Source: Centropus unirufus (Eukaryota; Chordata; Aves; Cuculiformes; Centropidae). From it: a stretch of DNA of 64,000 nt. Location: the NCBI GenBank assembly GCA_013397695.1, contig VYZI01000113.1, positions 2,345,564 to 2,409,563 on the forward strand, written 5' to 3'. The notes under the pieces were generated by a model that ran no database searches, was not told the DNA's origin, and saw only the letters and a program-made list of their open reading frames with translations. Below are positions 14,323 through 28,687 of this stretch, piece by piece (position 1 is the stretch's first letter; every line of letters begins with the position of its first letter). Position numbers and translations under genes: made by a program.

Positions 14323-17300
14323 AAATACTTTATCTCTCTCACCATAGCAGTTAACCTAATGCTAGACATCATACCTGACACTAATAATGATCCCCTTATA
14401 AAATAGTATTATTGCCAAGGAGTTCCTAACTCCGATCTTCATCTAAACTCCTTTGAATAAGGGAGCTAGAAGTTGCACTCTATAACTCATGAAAATCATT
14501 TGATTGCTCGTGCTTGGAAATCCTGCCTGTTCATAGCATTTCCACAGATATGACCACAATGCGGTACAGGTGAAAATTTAAGTATTCTTTTTCAGTACTT
14601 TTAATTGAATACAAAAACATAACAGTACATACTTATTTTTAACAACCCACTCTTTGCTCACTGCCTTCTAAGCCGAAGAGGAGAACGGTCTTTGGAATTT
14701 CAAACATCTTCCCATACCATTAAAGACTGTTCCATGTTCTCTGTTGTAATACTTGGTCATTCTCTTCTGAACTATTTTCCAACTCGGGAGTGAATGTCAG
14801 TTGACTTCGTTTGGTGCAGCAGAATGCTAAGTGATATAATAAACTTCCATCATGTGCAGACATAAAACTTTGGAAATATATCTCCCTAACTTCTGACTAT
14901 ACCTCAGGAAAGGAAAGAATCTTTCTAGACTGTTTTAAGTGAGTTGCTGCCAGATTAGCTGCTGGCATTTATAATGTGAAACTTAAAACAACCATTCCAT
15001 ATTTATGTAAAGCTGTTCCTCTAAGGAATGTTCTGCATTTTATGTAGCCATCTTTCATTTTTCTGAACTTTAAGCTTAATTCAACTTGTTTCATCATACT
15101 TCTCTTATTATATATAATATTTGAGTCAGACTTAAAAACTGGAGCATCGCCAGAAAGGACTAAAATAGTAATGTTCTTTTGCATGTTTTCAAGATTAGTT
15201 ATTTTTCAGCTTCCCTAATTTTGATAGTTTATCAGATTGTGATCAAATGCATGAAGAAATTACAGGCTTTGAGCATAAAACCAGAGAGCAAGTGTAAGCC
15301 TTATTCTTTTTGGTATAGTGTTTCCTTCCTCTCCTATATGAAGTTGCATGTCTTCTCTTTCATCTGTTCTGAATCAGCATAAGTAGACACGCATAGACTA
15401 ATGTGTTGGTATTAAAATTCTAGTTTCAGCAGTCTCCCAGGGAGATCTTATGGAGAGAGACATCATCGCTCTAGATATAGAACTTGTTTCCTTAGGTAGG
15501 TCTTAACAAAAGTTATTTGTTGACCACTGTTATGAGATCCCTGAAAGGGTTTTTGTTCATGGTGTGCAAACGATCAAAAGACTTGAAGTGGCAGCTTCAT
15601 TTAATGCTTCATCACATTTACAAGCTGCTTCACAACCTGGCAAATTTTAGACTGATTTTACCTCATTATCAGTAATAAATCTTTATAAAGCTTTTTCTGC
15701 ACTTACGTACAATAGTTGTGCTGGTTCAAATGTAACAAAAGAAATGAAAATGGTCAGGAAGTTACAACTACCTTAGTGATACTGGAAGATCAGTACAATT
15801 GCTACGGATTTAAACACAAACAATACAAAATCCTACTACCCAAAAAAGAAAATGGTTTACACTTAAAAAGACACTGGCTCAGGAAAGTTTTCCTGATGCT
15901 AGCATCTACATGCATATGAGAAAACGCTTTCCCTGCAGTTCTAGTCTGTTTACGAATCAAAATAACAAATACTGTCACGTCGGAAGACAGTCTCATTGTT
16001 TAGAAATGCTGCTGTATAAAACCTAGACATCGAAGAAAAGCCTTGCAAATATGAGATACTCTTAGTCTGTGCCCATCTCTGATATTTCAGGAAATCTTTG
16101 TCAGCTGAACTATCTAGAATGCCTGAAAGGACATAAAATATTAGGGGAAAGGAGGAGGGAAGCAGTCCATAAAGCCTTTTGCTCACTGTAGAATATCTGC
16201 TATGCAGTGCTCTTGACAGACGTTATGATGATACTAATAACCTAGTCTGGCATCTGATGATAAGAAGAGGGAGTTCCATTCCATATCCTGTAGCAATAAT
16301 TACTGTTAGAATAACCTTTCCAGAAGTGCATGCTCCTTACTTGATGTTTATTCTTCTCACATCACTGCATATGTCACTGGAGGTTGATACATGATCAAGA
16401 TGACTAAGGCACCTGAATACAAATAACAGCATTGCAACATGCTCCTTTTTGTGCCCCTGCTACCAAACATGGCTACAATTGTTCTATTGTCTAAAGAATC
16501 CTGGATGTGATCTGCATTGGTAATAGATGTTTAGCACTTGTCCTTAATGACCTGCTACTCCTAGAATGCAAGATTGACTTAGAGAAAAAAGTATAAATAC
16601 AGTTTTTCTCAGAGATTGAGAGGCCCACCTATGGAATTATTATTTTTTTCTCTTATTCTGGCAACAACTATAAGATCAAGCTGTCTTTAAGGAAGAGCAG
16701 TCTCAGATGCTGTAGTTCACTACTATGCTCAGATGCTGCTGTATGCTAATGTCTTCCTTGGACTCAGATCAGCCTCAGTTGCAATGCTGAATATGGCTTA
16801 ATTGCTGTGCCTAAATACGGTGCAGTTGAAAAGGTCTGATGCCAATGAGATAGCTGCAGGATTTAGACACTGGACACTTCCTGAGCATAGCAAGCCCATT
16901 TTTACTACATTAAATTGAATGCAAGCTCTAGCTCAGCAAATGCTGGAATATGTTGATGACATTCACAATTTCCTCCTCTCACTCCATATTTTTCTAGCTC
17001 TTTTTCCATCAAATGTAATTCAATTTTCAGTGTTTTTAGAGATGATCATTTTAATAATTACATTATTTTCTAATATAATATCGGAGGTACAGTCGCTTGT
17101 TTGCAAAGGAGAATAGAGTATATCTTGCATTGGTGACATAAAGTTGCCTTCCTTGGGTCACAGGCTCTCAAAATGCTGCACTATTGCATTCCCGAATATT
17201 GTTGCAGGAGTACTTGTAATAAAAAGATATGCCAGTTGCCTTTTTAAAAGGAAAAAAAATCAGTGATACCTGCTTCTTTCTTTATTCATTTCTTAAGACA

Positions 17301-18320
17301 AAGCTTCCTGGATTGTTGGCAAAGGTGCTAACGATTTGAATTACTGTCTGAGGGTCATGTAAGGTCTCTTAATGGGAGCAGACATGATGTACCTTTAACC
17401 TGGATGTCAGCACTCAGGCCTGAAAACTTGGAGAATTAATGAACCGTTGTCAAGAGTATTGAGGAGTGAATGGGACTTGACAGCAGCAACCTTCAGGGAC
17501 CATTTTGCACCTGCTGCTAATCATCCATAGATGCAGAACGGAATCCAGAACAAACCCAAGGAGGCAAATAAAAGACATGATTTATTGACCTGTTTCCTCA
17601 GTCTTATGGAAGTGAATTATAAAGCCATCTAGTTACCAACCGCTGTAAATAATCTAGTAGAGAAACTGTTTATTATTTGGACTTTGACATGGAGATGAAA
17701 GCATAAGAGCAGATCTTTAGCCTTGGAGGAGACCCTTAAATTCAGTTGCCTGCATTAACCTACTGATAAACCTCTTGTTCAATTTCCTGTTTCAGTGGAG
17801 TCCAGGAAGGCAACTGGCAATTTTTAGCAGCACTGCTAAGTGTTGGTGATTTAGAACACAGAAGTGCAATGCTAATAACTGTTTAGACCCCTATAGAACA
17901 AATATTATACTTACCCATATCAAACAAATTTAGTCTTAGATTCTTAAAGAATTGTCAGACACGTCTTATGGGTTCTGTACTTCAGGATTGTTGATTTTCC
18001 ACTGTGAAGGTAAGTATTAGGAGACAAAAAAAACTTGGGAGAATAATTTCAGAAGACATTAAAATCACACATGAATTACAATATCAGAAGACTTGATAGT
18101 TGTTTTTGCTCATCAAAGGCAAATTTATTTAATTGCATCAAGTCAGAGTTTAAGCTATGTATTTCCCTCAAGATTTGGAGACCTCTTAATTTAGGATAAG
18201 GCTTTAATGCTGTATACATATATTGCAAAGAAGTTATAATATCAGTATCAGTAGCAAATGAATTCACTTTTTAGTAATGCAAGTGATATAGTTTGAGAGG
18301 AGGCAAAAAATGTATGGATA

Positions 18321-18360
18321 AGTATTGATCAGTATTGACTGACATTGATTAACACTGCTC
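18321..18360. repeat. Degenerate 10-bp tandem repeat, about four units
   Basis: The units AGTATTGATC, AGTATTGACT, GACATTGATT and AACACTGCTC follow one another exactly in register. The second matches the first at 8 of 10 bases, the third and fourth at 6 of 10 each. Confidence 0.5.
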
Positions 18361-21300
18361 CATAACATCATGAACTCAAGTCCTTCTTAGCTATTTATAA
18401 ATTTCTCTCCTGTGCTTGTGCTGTCAAACACATGAAGCAAACATAAAAACCCAGCGTTTTCTGCTGTAGTCATCTTAATAGCATCTTTTATCAGCACATT
18501 TTGATGATGTCCCAAAAAAACCTGCCGAAAAGGACTGTGTGGAGAGTATAGTCGCACTCTGCTTGTCCCGTCTTGTCTCTATTGTCTTCTGTTATAAATC
18601 TGAGAAAGGAATGTAGATGACCATACTACCTAACCCCTCCTGTTCAAATTGACACTAGCAGTGTTGTTGAAGTCATATGTCTACATGCAACTTGCTGCAA
18701 ACAGCAGACTGAGCAGTGCTATCACACTCTGGTAGTCAGTGAACTCATTTTGTCCTAACAACTAACCAGCAGTTCTCCAGAAGGTTTATACCCTAGGGAA
18801 CAGCTGGGGAGGAAGAATTCATGGTCAAAAAGAAGAAATCAGTATTTATCACTGCAGCTTCTGTAGCCACAGAGACTGTCTCTTTATGCAATGGGGCACT
18901 AATCCAAGCTTTCACTTAACCAGTGGCTGTGGCACCCAACAAGATGATCTTGGATAGACTGGATGCCATTTATTGCTGTCTCCCACGCACCTGAAGTGCC
19001 AGCTCTGTTTTCCTGCAGGCAGTCCTGCTCTGCTGCCCTTGGCTGGTGGTAGCCAACACAACGCTGCTGCTGCTATCCCATGGATACTTCTGCCATTACG
19101 CCCTGTTCTGGGATTTCTTCTTCACATTGAATACTGATCTCTGTTGGTGTGTTGACATGAAATTTGTGGCATTATGTGTGGGCATTATGTATTGATAGAT
19201 GAAATTTGAAAACCTTATTTTTTCGTCATAGACAGGATGTTATTCTTCCCTTTCACTCCAATGACTGCATGCTCTACTGCACTGTGATTCTTCCCAAAAC
19301 TAATAAGGTGTTGGACTGGAAAAGCCTTCATAACCTTTTGCAGGAAATTATTTAATAACCCATGTTTGTTTCTAGCCAGTAAGACACTGAAGGAAGTATT
19401 GCAAAGATGTAGCAGGCATACCGTAACTTCAAAACATCTTTTGTACTGAGAGATAGGATTTAAGACGTGCTGTGGCATCATTTGGGGTTAGATTTTTTTT
19501 TTCCTGAGGGTGAAAAAAACCAATGCATTCTTGATGCCTGATTCTAGCCAGATGGGATTTCCAAAGCCACATGGAAGTGCTGAGTGCCCTGTGTGCCCAC
19601 TTCTATCAGATGCTGAATTCCTGTCAAAGCTGCTCTGAGACTGCTGTCTGTTCAGCTTGCCTGCATTGAAGAAATCAGCCCAAAGAACCTCCCTTTTCCC
19701 TGAAGACTGCAACAATCCAAAAAGAGTTTCTAAACTCTTTGATCAAGTTTCACTAATTGCTACTACAGTACTGTGGAAAAGATGGCAATAAGATTCTTCT
19801 GAGAGAGTTGCCTTTTATTCTTTAAGAGTTTCAAGGTAGAAAAATGTTTCCCAGTTGCTTGGGGTGCTTTTTGATATGTTTGACTTCAGGGACATGATTT
19901 ATTCTGGTAAGCACTGAAGTATGTTACTGAGTCATGGTATTTGAAAGAATGCCTTTTCTAAGGATTAGTGTCCTCATTATTTGTCTTGTACAAAAATTAA
20001 TTCTCCCCTTATATGTGGGAGATCATTGATTTTTTTCAGCGAGGAAAATGAAAGATGTATTTTGTCTAAGGTCATTTTGTCAAAAACATTAGCAACAACG
20101 TGGAGTTGTTTGTCCTTACAAAGGAGTCTTGGTTAATGATTTCACAGATGTTCTTGCTTCTGCGCTTGCTTCCCACTCTCAAGTGTGAGGAGTAACTGGT
20201 CTGCATTGCAATCACTTAGTGACTACTTAGGCACCTGGTCTGTTATGTTTGACTTGTAACCTATTATGTTATTGAAAAAGGCTTTAAGAAGGGAGGAAAC
20301 ATGCATTAATTAGGGAACAGTGTGCCAAACCAAGGCTTTGTGCACATTTTTCAAGTGTAAACTTATCTGGGACCACCCCAAGTGTCCTGTGGGTACATTA
20401 TTTATTTAGCTTTAAATGTGCACTCTGGCTTTCCTGCCTCCCAGAACCTGCAGGCTGATTTGGCAAGAGTGCAGAACTATGCGTGCAGCTGGATGAAATC
20501 CCGTTTGACTTGCATTTCTCATTTAAGTAAGGAAATAACATGGTGATTTTTTTTTCACCCAGCAGTGGAAGAATTTCCCTGCCTTGATGGAGATATGCTA
20601 TAGAAGTATTACTAGCATGTAGAGTTTAGATAAATAACTGTACTGTCCTGCTTTGATACTTAATGGGTTCTAGGATAAACCCCTTCTCTCTTTAGGTGGA
20701 ACATGCCAGCAGACTTATGCTTATGTACTGAGCCACATTTTTCTCATAATTGAAGTGTGCAGTTAAGCCCATGTATTCCAGAGCAGAAATATGCCCAAGA
20801 CCCTAGAGCGATAGGATTCAGAGAGTCGCTATTAGTTTCTAAGATTGGCTCTGCATTTGCTTCAGGACCATGCCGTATGAAGGTAATTTAAGATAATTTA
20901 AGGATTCTCTTTGAAAGTAGCAGGAGAACTCTGTGATATACTCTGTACAAGTCAAGTAGATTCTGCAAAGCTTTTGCAAAAATGTATTTAAAAAAGCCAG
21001 TTTAAAAGGTGGCCTAGTCTGATTGGAGGCTGGAAGCAAAACGGTGTCTGTGCTTCCAGTGTGCTACCTGGGAAGAAAACTTAAACATACGCACCAGAAT
21101 AAGATTTTATTACATTTCTGAGGTACTTGCCCTTAAAAAAGAACATGAGTCTTTGGTGAATCAAGGCTGACCTCAATATTCTTCTTATCCCCCACTGGAA
21201 AGGAAAACCTAGAGAAATTATTTTCTTGCTGAACAGATTAGAGATACTCCTTAGGATGTTCTTCTGTCATCGAAATGTTTTTCTGAGCAAAATCGGTGTC

Positions 21301-24300
21301 CTGGCTGTTACAGTCACACCTGTTGATTCTTTGGAGATTGCTTTTGGGTTCCTTCTGTTCAAGAAACTTCTTTCATAGTTAAACACAATTTCTGGCCATC
21401 TGCCTCTAACTCCTGCTGTACGAAAACCAAACTGTAGTGGGAAGACTAATTGCGACTGATATTAAAGACTATAGTTGTTTGAGTGAAACTTTTGATCTAC
21501 TTTAACTGTGGAGTAAGTGTATAAAAATTAATTGCATTTTCATTGTATCAGAAAGTTTTCATTTGCATGTGTTTCTTTCAAGTACAAAAAGAGTGGACTT
21601 TGAAGGTTCTAGATTTGATCTTTCAAGTTAAAGTACTTGGAAAGCTACAAGGGCCATTTCTTTTTTTTGTTTGTTTTTCTTTTTCTTTTCCTCTGTTCTT
21701 AGAGGCCAATGTAAATTGATCTCATTTTAATTCACTTACAGACGTTTCTTTTCAGAGAGCATTAGCAACTGAATATTATGCTTTCATTTTTTTTCACAAT
21801 ATTAAATGTTTTCAAGCACTAGTAAGGGTTGTAACTCTTCTGCTTTACCCATTATCCTTCCACAGCATCATAGCATGTGTACAGACAGATACTGTCCCAA
21901 ATCCAGAAAGACTTCAAACTGTATTGTACCTTCAGATTCTTTTAATGAAGCAGATGTTTTCATACAAACACTGACATTGACCTGGCTTTAATCCAGTTCC
22001 TAATACATTTTGTTTTTTTTCATAATCATGATGTAAGAAAGATGGCCATTTCAGAATATTGATGCAACTAATGGTATAAAATAGATAAATACCTGCCTCT
22101 GAGAGCAGACAGATCACTTCTTTCTCAGCCATAGCAGGGACTGAGTTCCATTTGACTCTGAGCAGGTGCCTTTTTCAGTATATTTGGAGGTTACAGTTTT
22201 ACCTGGTAAGACACAGCCCTCAAAACCAGTTTTTCGCAACCTTTTAAAATTAAAAAAATACGTTAGCATTTCAGCAACAATCAACAAATTTTCTATACAA
22301 CATTGCTGTAGCAGCTTCCTTTTATCAACTTCTGCAATTCTTGACTAAGCTTTGTGTTTTCACTTCATATTTTACTAATTTCAGATATTGTATGTGGCAC
22401 TCCTCACACATGTTTAAATACAGATATGTATGTATATAAGCACTACGTTCAGGTGCTTTTCTAGCTCACAGAATGTGAAAAGCAAACATTCAGAAGTCAT
22501 CAGGAACATGGAACTTGTTCTTTTCCTAATTCTTTAATGCATCAGTCTGTTAATATTTTTGGAAAATTGCATTATGTTTGCACTTCAGGATCCAGCTGTT
22601 CCAGGACTCCTATTAGGGTTTCTAAATAAGAAGCTATTACTTAGTACTGCCAAGAGCACTGCAAAAAGTGATCTGTTTTGATCCTTCAGCACCACTGTGC
22701 TTCACAGCAACTTTTAACGTGCTAATCTATTTATCTGGACCACATTCCCTGCTATGAGAAAAATTAAGGGTGAGGTTTTAATTTGCCTGTGTTTCCAAAT
22801 TGCAAAGTTGAAATGAGAATTAAAAGACATTACAGGACCCTGCAGAATGAGGACACTGCTGGAATCAACAGCTCACACCATAAACACAAGAAAGACTACA
22901 TGATTTTGAACACTTACTTGAAACTCCCCGAACTTGAGGATACCCATTACCTTGTTGGTGTGCATTTCTTCTGAAGAACAGAGGAAGAAAAGGTATAATT
23001 CCCTCATTACTTCCATGCAATTAAAAAATAGTCTCTAGCTTTAAATGCAAGTGTCTTGAATATACAGTAACTCCACAGGTACCTAAGATCCATTTATAAT
23101 ATTTTCTCCATAACTTTTGTGTACCTTTCAGCTGTTTCTGACATGAAGCATGCTGAGATGGCACCTGTATTTCCCATGGAATATTGGCCTTTATCTGTGT
23201 GATTTAATAAGGAATGCTTATAGCAAGCATAGAGCTAGTTACACTTTATCTTTTACATAAGCAGTAATTCAAAATAGACAAGTCAAGGAAGGTATCTGTA
23301 TTATTTCTAATTTCATGAAACAGCTTTTGGCAAAAGTCACAAAGAATCACTTCAGAAAAGCATATTTTTCATGATAATAGCAAGACAATAAAGTGCCTGG
23401 ACTTAATCCATGAATGCCTCTTGTCAATAACTAAATGAAAGGAGAGAGAACCTCTATGACCACAAAAGAATTCAAATGATAGAAAATTGAACAAATTTTA
23501 CTTTGGAAGACTTATACTGTATCAAACAAGATGTTTCATGCTCCACCACTTGTCCTTTCTGTACTCACTCTACAATGCAAAATATATTGGATATTACTTT
23601 TCTGTAGACAAAATGGGTTTTTATTCTGCTGAATGCTAGAATATTTTATCCCATAAACAGCCACACTATGCATTGTGCCATAAAGACTGTATTTTTAAAA
23701 CTGTCAGTAGAAAAGTATGCCAGTTATAACACCTGTCACGACTGCTTGAAGTTTTACCTTTAGATACAAAAAAGTCTACTTCACAAAACAAGATGTAAGT
23801 AGGAATTATTAAAACATCAGGTAATAATGCTTTGTTAATTCAGCTTTGAAAAGGATGCTTGAATGGTAAACTCATCACTGGAAAGAAAATGTGATGACAA
23901 GTGTTTGCGTATATTCTGGACATCATAAGTATTACGAGGGGATTTTGAAAATATGCTTTTAATTTGAGGATACAATTATCAATCACTTTTCTTACCAATA
24001 TATTAATTACTAGCATTTTGTGTCATAGAATTAGTAGCAGATTCGAAGCCACCAGCTGAAAATTTGAAGGGAAAGGCTGGACTTCGTAGCCTCTATGTGT
24101 CCCATTATGTTATGTGTTCCTTTATTCTTAGAGTAACGCTGTTATCGTTCACTTAAGAACCTCTGCTTCAGTGAGTATTTTGGTGGCACTCTTTATGATG
24201 TCTTTGTTCTCTAACTTCAGTTTTGGTAGTAGAAACTATGAGCAGATTGAATTCCCTTCTCTGATTGTACTCTCCGTGTATGTCCTTCCCCATGAACCTG

Positions 24301-26999
24301 TCCTGTGGTATTTGGATTTTAACAGCACTGGCATCGTACACTTCAGTCATAGAAAATCACATGCCTGACTCAAAGGCCAAGCAACTTTCAAAATCACTCA
24401 TTTCCATTTTTTCCATTGGGGCCATTTTTTAAGGTTTCAGGAAAAATATGAAATGGCCTTCTATTTTTAAAGGAAAGTGAGTTTCTGATGTATTGTATCG
24501 TACCAAGACCTGGGCTTTTAGGGAAAAAAAAAGGTATGGCTAACACTTGTGGTAAGACCTTAGGAGGAGCAACCTTGATTTTGACCTCTCTAGGAGATGA
24601 GACCTCTGCCAGGACAGAGTGACTTGGTCTCTTTAGGCTTAGACTCAAACCCTTCAAACTACTTAGTGAAAAAGAGAATTATTTATGTTTCACAATACTA
24701 TCTATATTCACCAGTTGGGGTTTTTTTCAGAGGACAGGACTGGGAGAGCTCTGGTCACAGGGATTAACTCTCCTTCTCCATTTAGTCAGGTAGCCAAAAA
24801 AAATGAAAAAACCCTCTGCTTACGAAGGTTATGAGCAAAGGTTTGAAAAGAGTGAATACCGGTAGTAGCACAATTGCTGTCTCGGCTTTAGTGGAAAGGA
24901 AGGAGGAAGTGTTGTGCAGTTTCTCAGAGAGCCAGTGTTCCATAATTCAAGGTCAGGATTCCAGCCCTCATGCTAAAATTGGCAGTTTTCAGATCCACAG
25001 TTAAAATTTGGGATCAGCTCTTCTGATTAGCTGAAATCCCTTTCACTACCTCTTTGCCACTTTGTCAGAGTTTATTAACTGAGGTTTTCTTTGATGAGTG
25101 ACTCAGTACCTAAAATGTATGTATGGGAAATGATTTTTCTAGCAGACACTGTCCTTGTCTTAAGTTACCCAGAAGGGCTCACACTGCACCCATCCTAGCA
25201 CCTGCAATGAGCAGCTGATGGGATCGCCCATTGGCACCAATTATTATGGCAGACACAGATCCCCTGGAAGAAGTAAAAGGCCGGAGCCCTAAGACTAATG
25301 GTCATGGGGACCATAAAGGTTAATACCTCAGTGTGGATTTTGAGGTGGAGACATCCTCCACCTTACCCACATCTCCATTCAGATTGTTAACTGCTTATTT
25401 ACATGACCAGCATTTGTACAAAAAGGAAAATGTGGTGAAGATTTCTTCCTGCTCACTTAAATTGTAGCTACTCTGGAGAACTTTTTGCTTCACTTTAACA
25501 CAAAGATAGTTGTACTGTTCCGTTTCCATCACTGGTAAAGTGAGCCAAGTTGAAGATAAAAAATCATGGACTTCACAATTTCAAAATTATTTCAAACTGC
25601 CAAGTTCTATCAATTAAAGTACGCCATTTAAAGGGATGCAAGGGACACCGTAAATTATTTTAGATAAAGTTAACAAGATAAGCTCTTGAGAGTAAGTTGA
25701 TTTATCTTGCACTTCACTGGTAGCATAAAATGATTGTGGACTGCATTTGGAAGAAAATTGATCTTTGAAAACAAAAGCTAGTCTGTTTCTCTCACATAGC
25801 TTCCCAGTACTACATACTGTCATTTCAATTGGATTAACGAATGAAATGTTCCTTAGAAGAGAGGATATTTGGGTTAGGCGTGACAGGTTTTATTTCAATA
25901 TGGAGATAGATTTTTTTTTTTTATTGGTGTACCATGAACAATCTGCTCATTTCTATTCTTCCCATTTTTATCACTAGAAGAGTGTGAAGCTTTTAATTTT
26001 CATCAGTGATTTAACTGAATTTTTGTATATTTAAATTATTTTCCTGTCCTGGGAGCAGAACCCACACACAGAACCGAGTAGTCAGAAAATCCAAATATTC
26101 AGATGATAAAAAAAAGTGTCAAATTGGTTAGTGGTTTAATACCTGACAAATCTGTCTATAGGCAGGAGGATCCATATACGCTCATGTAAATGAAAGTGCT
26201 TCTTTGAATTGAGATGAGCATTGTAAACCTATTTTATGGGGACTCTTTATAACACAATTGCACCCTTTTCCTTTACTTCTGCGACTCAATACTATTCATT
26301 TTTAATTCATTGTTTATTCAACAGATAATAAGAAATATTCTTATGAATATCATTTGAGGTTTTAACCATAAAATAAAAGAAAGAATACTGTTATGTTATT
26401 CTTCTGTTGTTATAGTTGCTGAATGTCCCTGAAATCTGTGAAATACTTTTTTCCTGTAACTGCTCCATATGCTCCTGTGCAGGGAGCAAAATGCATTTGT
26501 CATCAATAGCCACACTTGGGAATAATATCCTCATTTCACTGTCCTCCAGTGTCAATATCCAAAGCAGTCACTTAAGTATGTTCAGCCATGGATTCCTCAT
26601 GCAGTCTTGATGACAGTTTCTGGACACATGGTACCTCTGCCTTATTTTAGAGGCCACTGGACTAACCTGTCCCAGGGAAGGTAATTTTGTTTTTTTCCCT
26701 GAACAGATCCACATTCTCTCAGGCACTGCTGCTCTTGCCATATGGTTAACACGTACCTTTTTCATGGACTGACCACGCTGCCAGTAGGGTTCTTCTTGAG
26801 GTGCTGCACAAAAGCCGTAACTGCTTCTGAAGACTTCAGTAATCAAGGATAGAGCCAATTCAAAAAGCCTGTTCTTAGGTCTATGGCTATTACCAGGCTG
26901 CATGAACACTGTAACTTTCATGACAGCCAGGTTCTTTGTCCCCATTCAACTTAGAGTGAGTCATCTCTGGTGGTGAGCTGTTGCCTGCATTTCTAGTTT

Positions 27000-28500
27000 G
27001 TCCTTCTTCAAAAGGTTCAAATCATTGTTGAGTGTGGGTTTGGTTTTTTTTAAATAACATTTAGTGTAATCAACAAAAAATTAGATATTTTCACTATTTT
27101 TTAAATTGACCTTGTCTCATTTGCAGTCTGATATAAAAGCTTAGTAAATCTGAATGATTGTACATCCAAGAGAATTAGATTATAAAGAGCTAGAAAAACC
27201 TCTTCTAGAAACAGAAGTGGCTGAAAAAAAAGGTAGAGAGTAGCTACTTATGAGCTTTCTCTACCTGTTGCTCTCGTTCCAAAGGTCAAGGGATGGAGAT
27301 AGCCAATTCCCATTAGAGAGATATAACAGCAGCGAAGAGAAAGTCTCCATAGAAAAAAGGGAAAAATGTGCCAATAATGTGTATTAGTGTTAAATGCACC
27401 TCTAAATCTGAGATGTTTATATAAAACTGTGACTCTTCCAAGGCTTATGAATCATTATTTTAGCGAATTCTGAATCACCGTTTGATAAAAACAAACACCC
27501 AGAGGTGCCAAAAGCAACCTATCAAAGCCTAGTAATAAAGGGTATGGAAATACACACAATGACAAACATTTAGAGGTAAAGTTTGGATAATCGGAATGTT
27601 TACAGCTAATAAACCACCCCCTCAAGTAACGTACTTCTAATTTGTATCATTTTCATGTATTTTAGTGTAAAGTATTTGAGATAATTGTACTATAACTTGC
27701 TAGTTAAAGAAAAGCAATAATTGGAGATCATGGCATAAATTACATTAAAGTTGGATAAGCAAAAAAATAATCTGACTTTTTTTCACTCCTAAAAATGTCA
27801 TCACATCAGAACTAGCAGTTAGTATTTCTCTTTGTAGAACACTATTCTGTACAGTGGAACCACAGTGTTCTAACCACAACTGGCTATAGTGCAGAAAAAA
27901 ATACTGCAGCTGAAGAAATAATCTATAAATAGAACTTGTTCTGCAAATGAGTCATTTTCTCATTATGGAACATGATAATCAACCTTCTAACTAATTTAAT
28001 CATTCCTTAATTACATTGAATTTGGGGAGGAAGGTGATCCGTTTTTTTAACCATACAGGTTCAGCAATGACAAATTCTTCCATTCAATTTCTCATCATTT
28101 AAAATACTTGGATTAGGTGTTGCATCACAGATCAGTTCTGTAAATGCAAGCTCCTGCTCAAAATGTTCACCTTGGGAGAAATTAAAAATTAGCTTTGTAT
28201 ATAAGCTATGTAATTTCATTTTTCATTAACACAACACAATTAAAATGTAATTATTTGTATATTTGTTGAAAGCTAGCAGTAAAAAAGCTGCTAGTCGAAT
28301 TTTAATGTAAACACATAGTCACGGGACTTTGTGTAATTCATCCTCCTCTGGAAAATACATTTAATCAATATTACATCTTTATATTGTTGTAACTCAGGCT
28401 GGTCCCAGACTAATACAAGCTGTTGAATATTTGATAAGAATTCCTGTATCTACAACTCACTATTTAAGATTCATGGTATATGCTGAACAGGTTGCAATCT
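27000..28500. promoter_or_regulatory. AT-rich block, possible conserved non-coding element(s)
   Basis: This stretch has almost no CpG, no recognised repeat and many TAAT/ATTA homeodomain-type words (for example around 27990-28020 and 28200-28260). This texture is common in deeply conserved enhancers, but composition alone is weak evidence. No gene is seen. Confidence 0.2.
28273..28294. repeat. Inverted repeat, 7-bp stem, 8-base loop
   Basis: CTAGCAG at 28273-28279 pairs with CTGCTAG at 28288-28294. It lies inside an AT-rich block noted as a possible regulatory element. Confidence 0.5.
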
Positions 28501-28648
28501 TCCTGGACAGCAAATTACTACATGCAACCGCTTTCTGCCCCATGTTGGCAACAAATTTGGGAAAAATGACCAATGATGCATAAAAATGTCAGCTCTTGTG
28601 AGGGGGGGGATGCCTCATCCCAGATTGGTTCCCTTTGTCTGACAGCTA

Positions 28649-28687
28649 GGGAGCGTGGGTCTGGGGACAAGCACCCAGGGATTGGGG
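28649..28687 (+). other. Possible G-quadruplex motif
   Basis: Five G-runs (28649-28651, 28657-28659, 28663-28666, 28678-28680, 28684-28687) have loops of 5, 3, 11 and 3 bases. One loop is longer than the canonical limit of 7. A run of eight G lies about 30 bases upstream (28612-28619). Confidence 0.35.

Larger units (their letters stand above)
8351..26999. other. Intergenic, first half of a 35 kb gene-free stretch
   Basis: AT-rich non-coding DNA. The longest open frames (9872-10258 minus, 12467-12847 minus, 26568-26945 minus; 125-128 codons) have no recognisable domain. T-runs occur at 11044-11057 and 25911-25922, and a T-rich tract near 21659-21695. The stretch from 8351 to about 8960 may contain more of the decayed CR1 copy. 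Confidence 0.6.

Noticed and set aside
24020..24060. TCATAGAATTA resembling a CR1 tail
   Set aside because: Only about ten bases match, and the following sequence does not continue as CR1.
26568..26945. 125-codon minus-strand open frame
   Set aside because: No domain and no supporting splice or promoter context.
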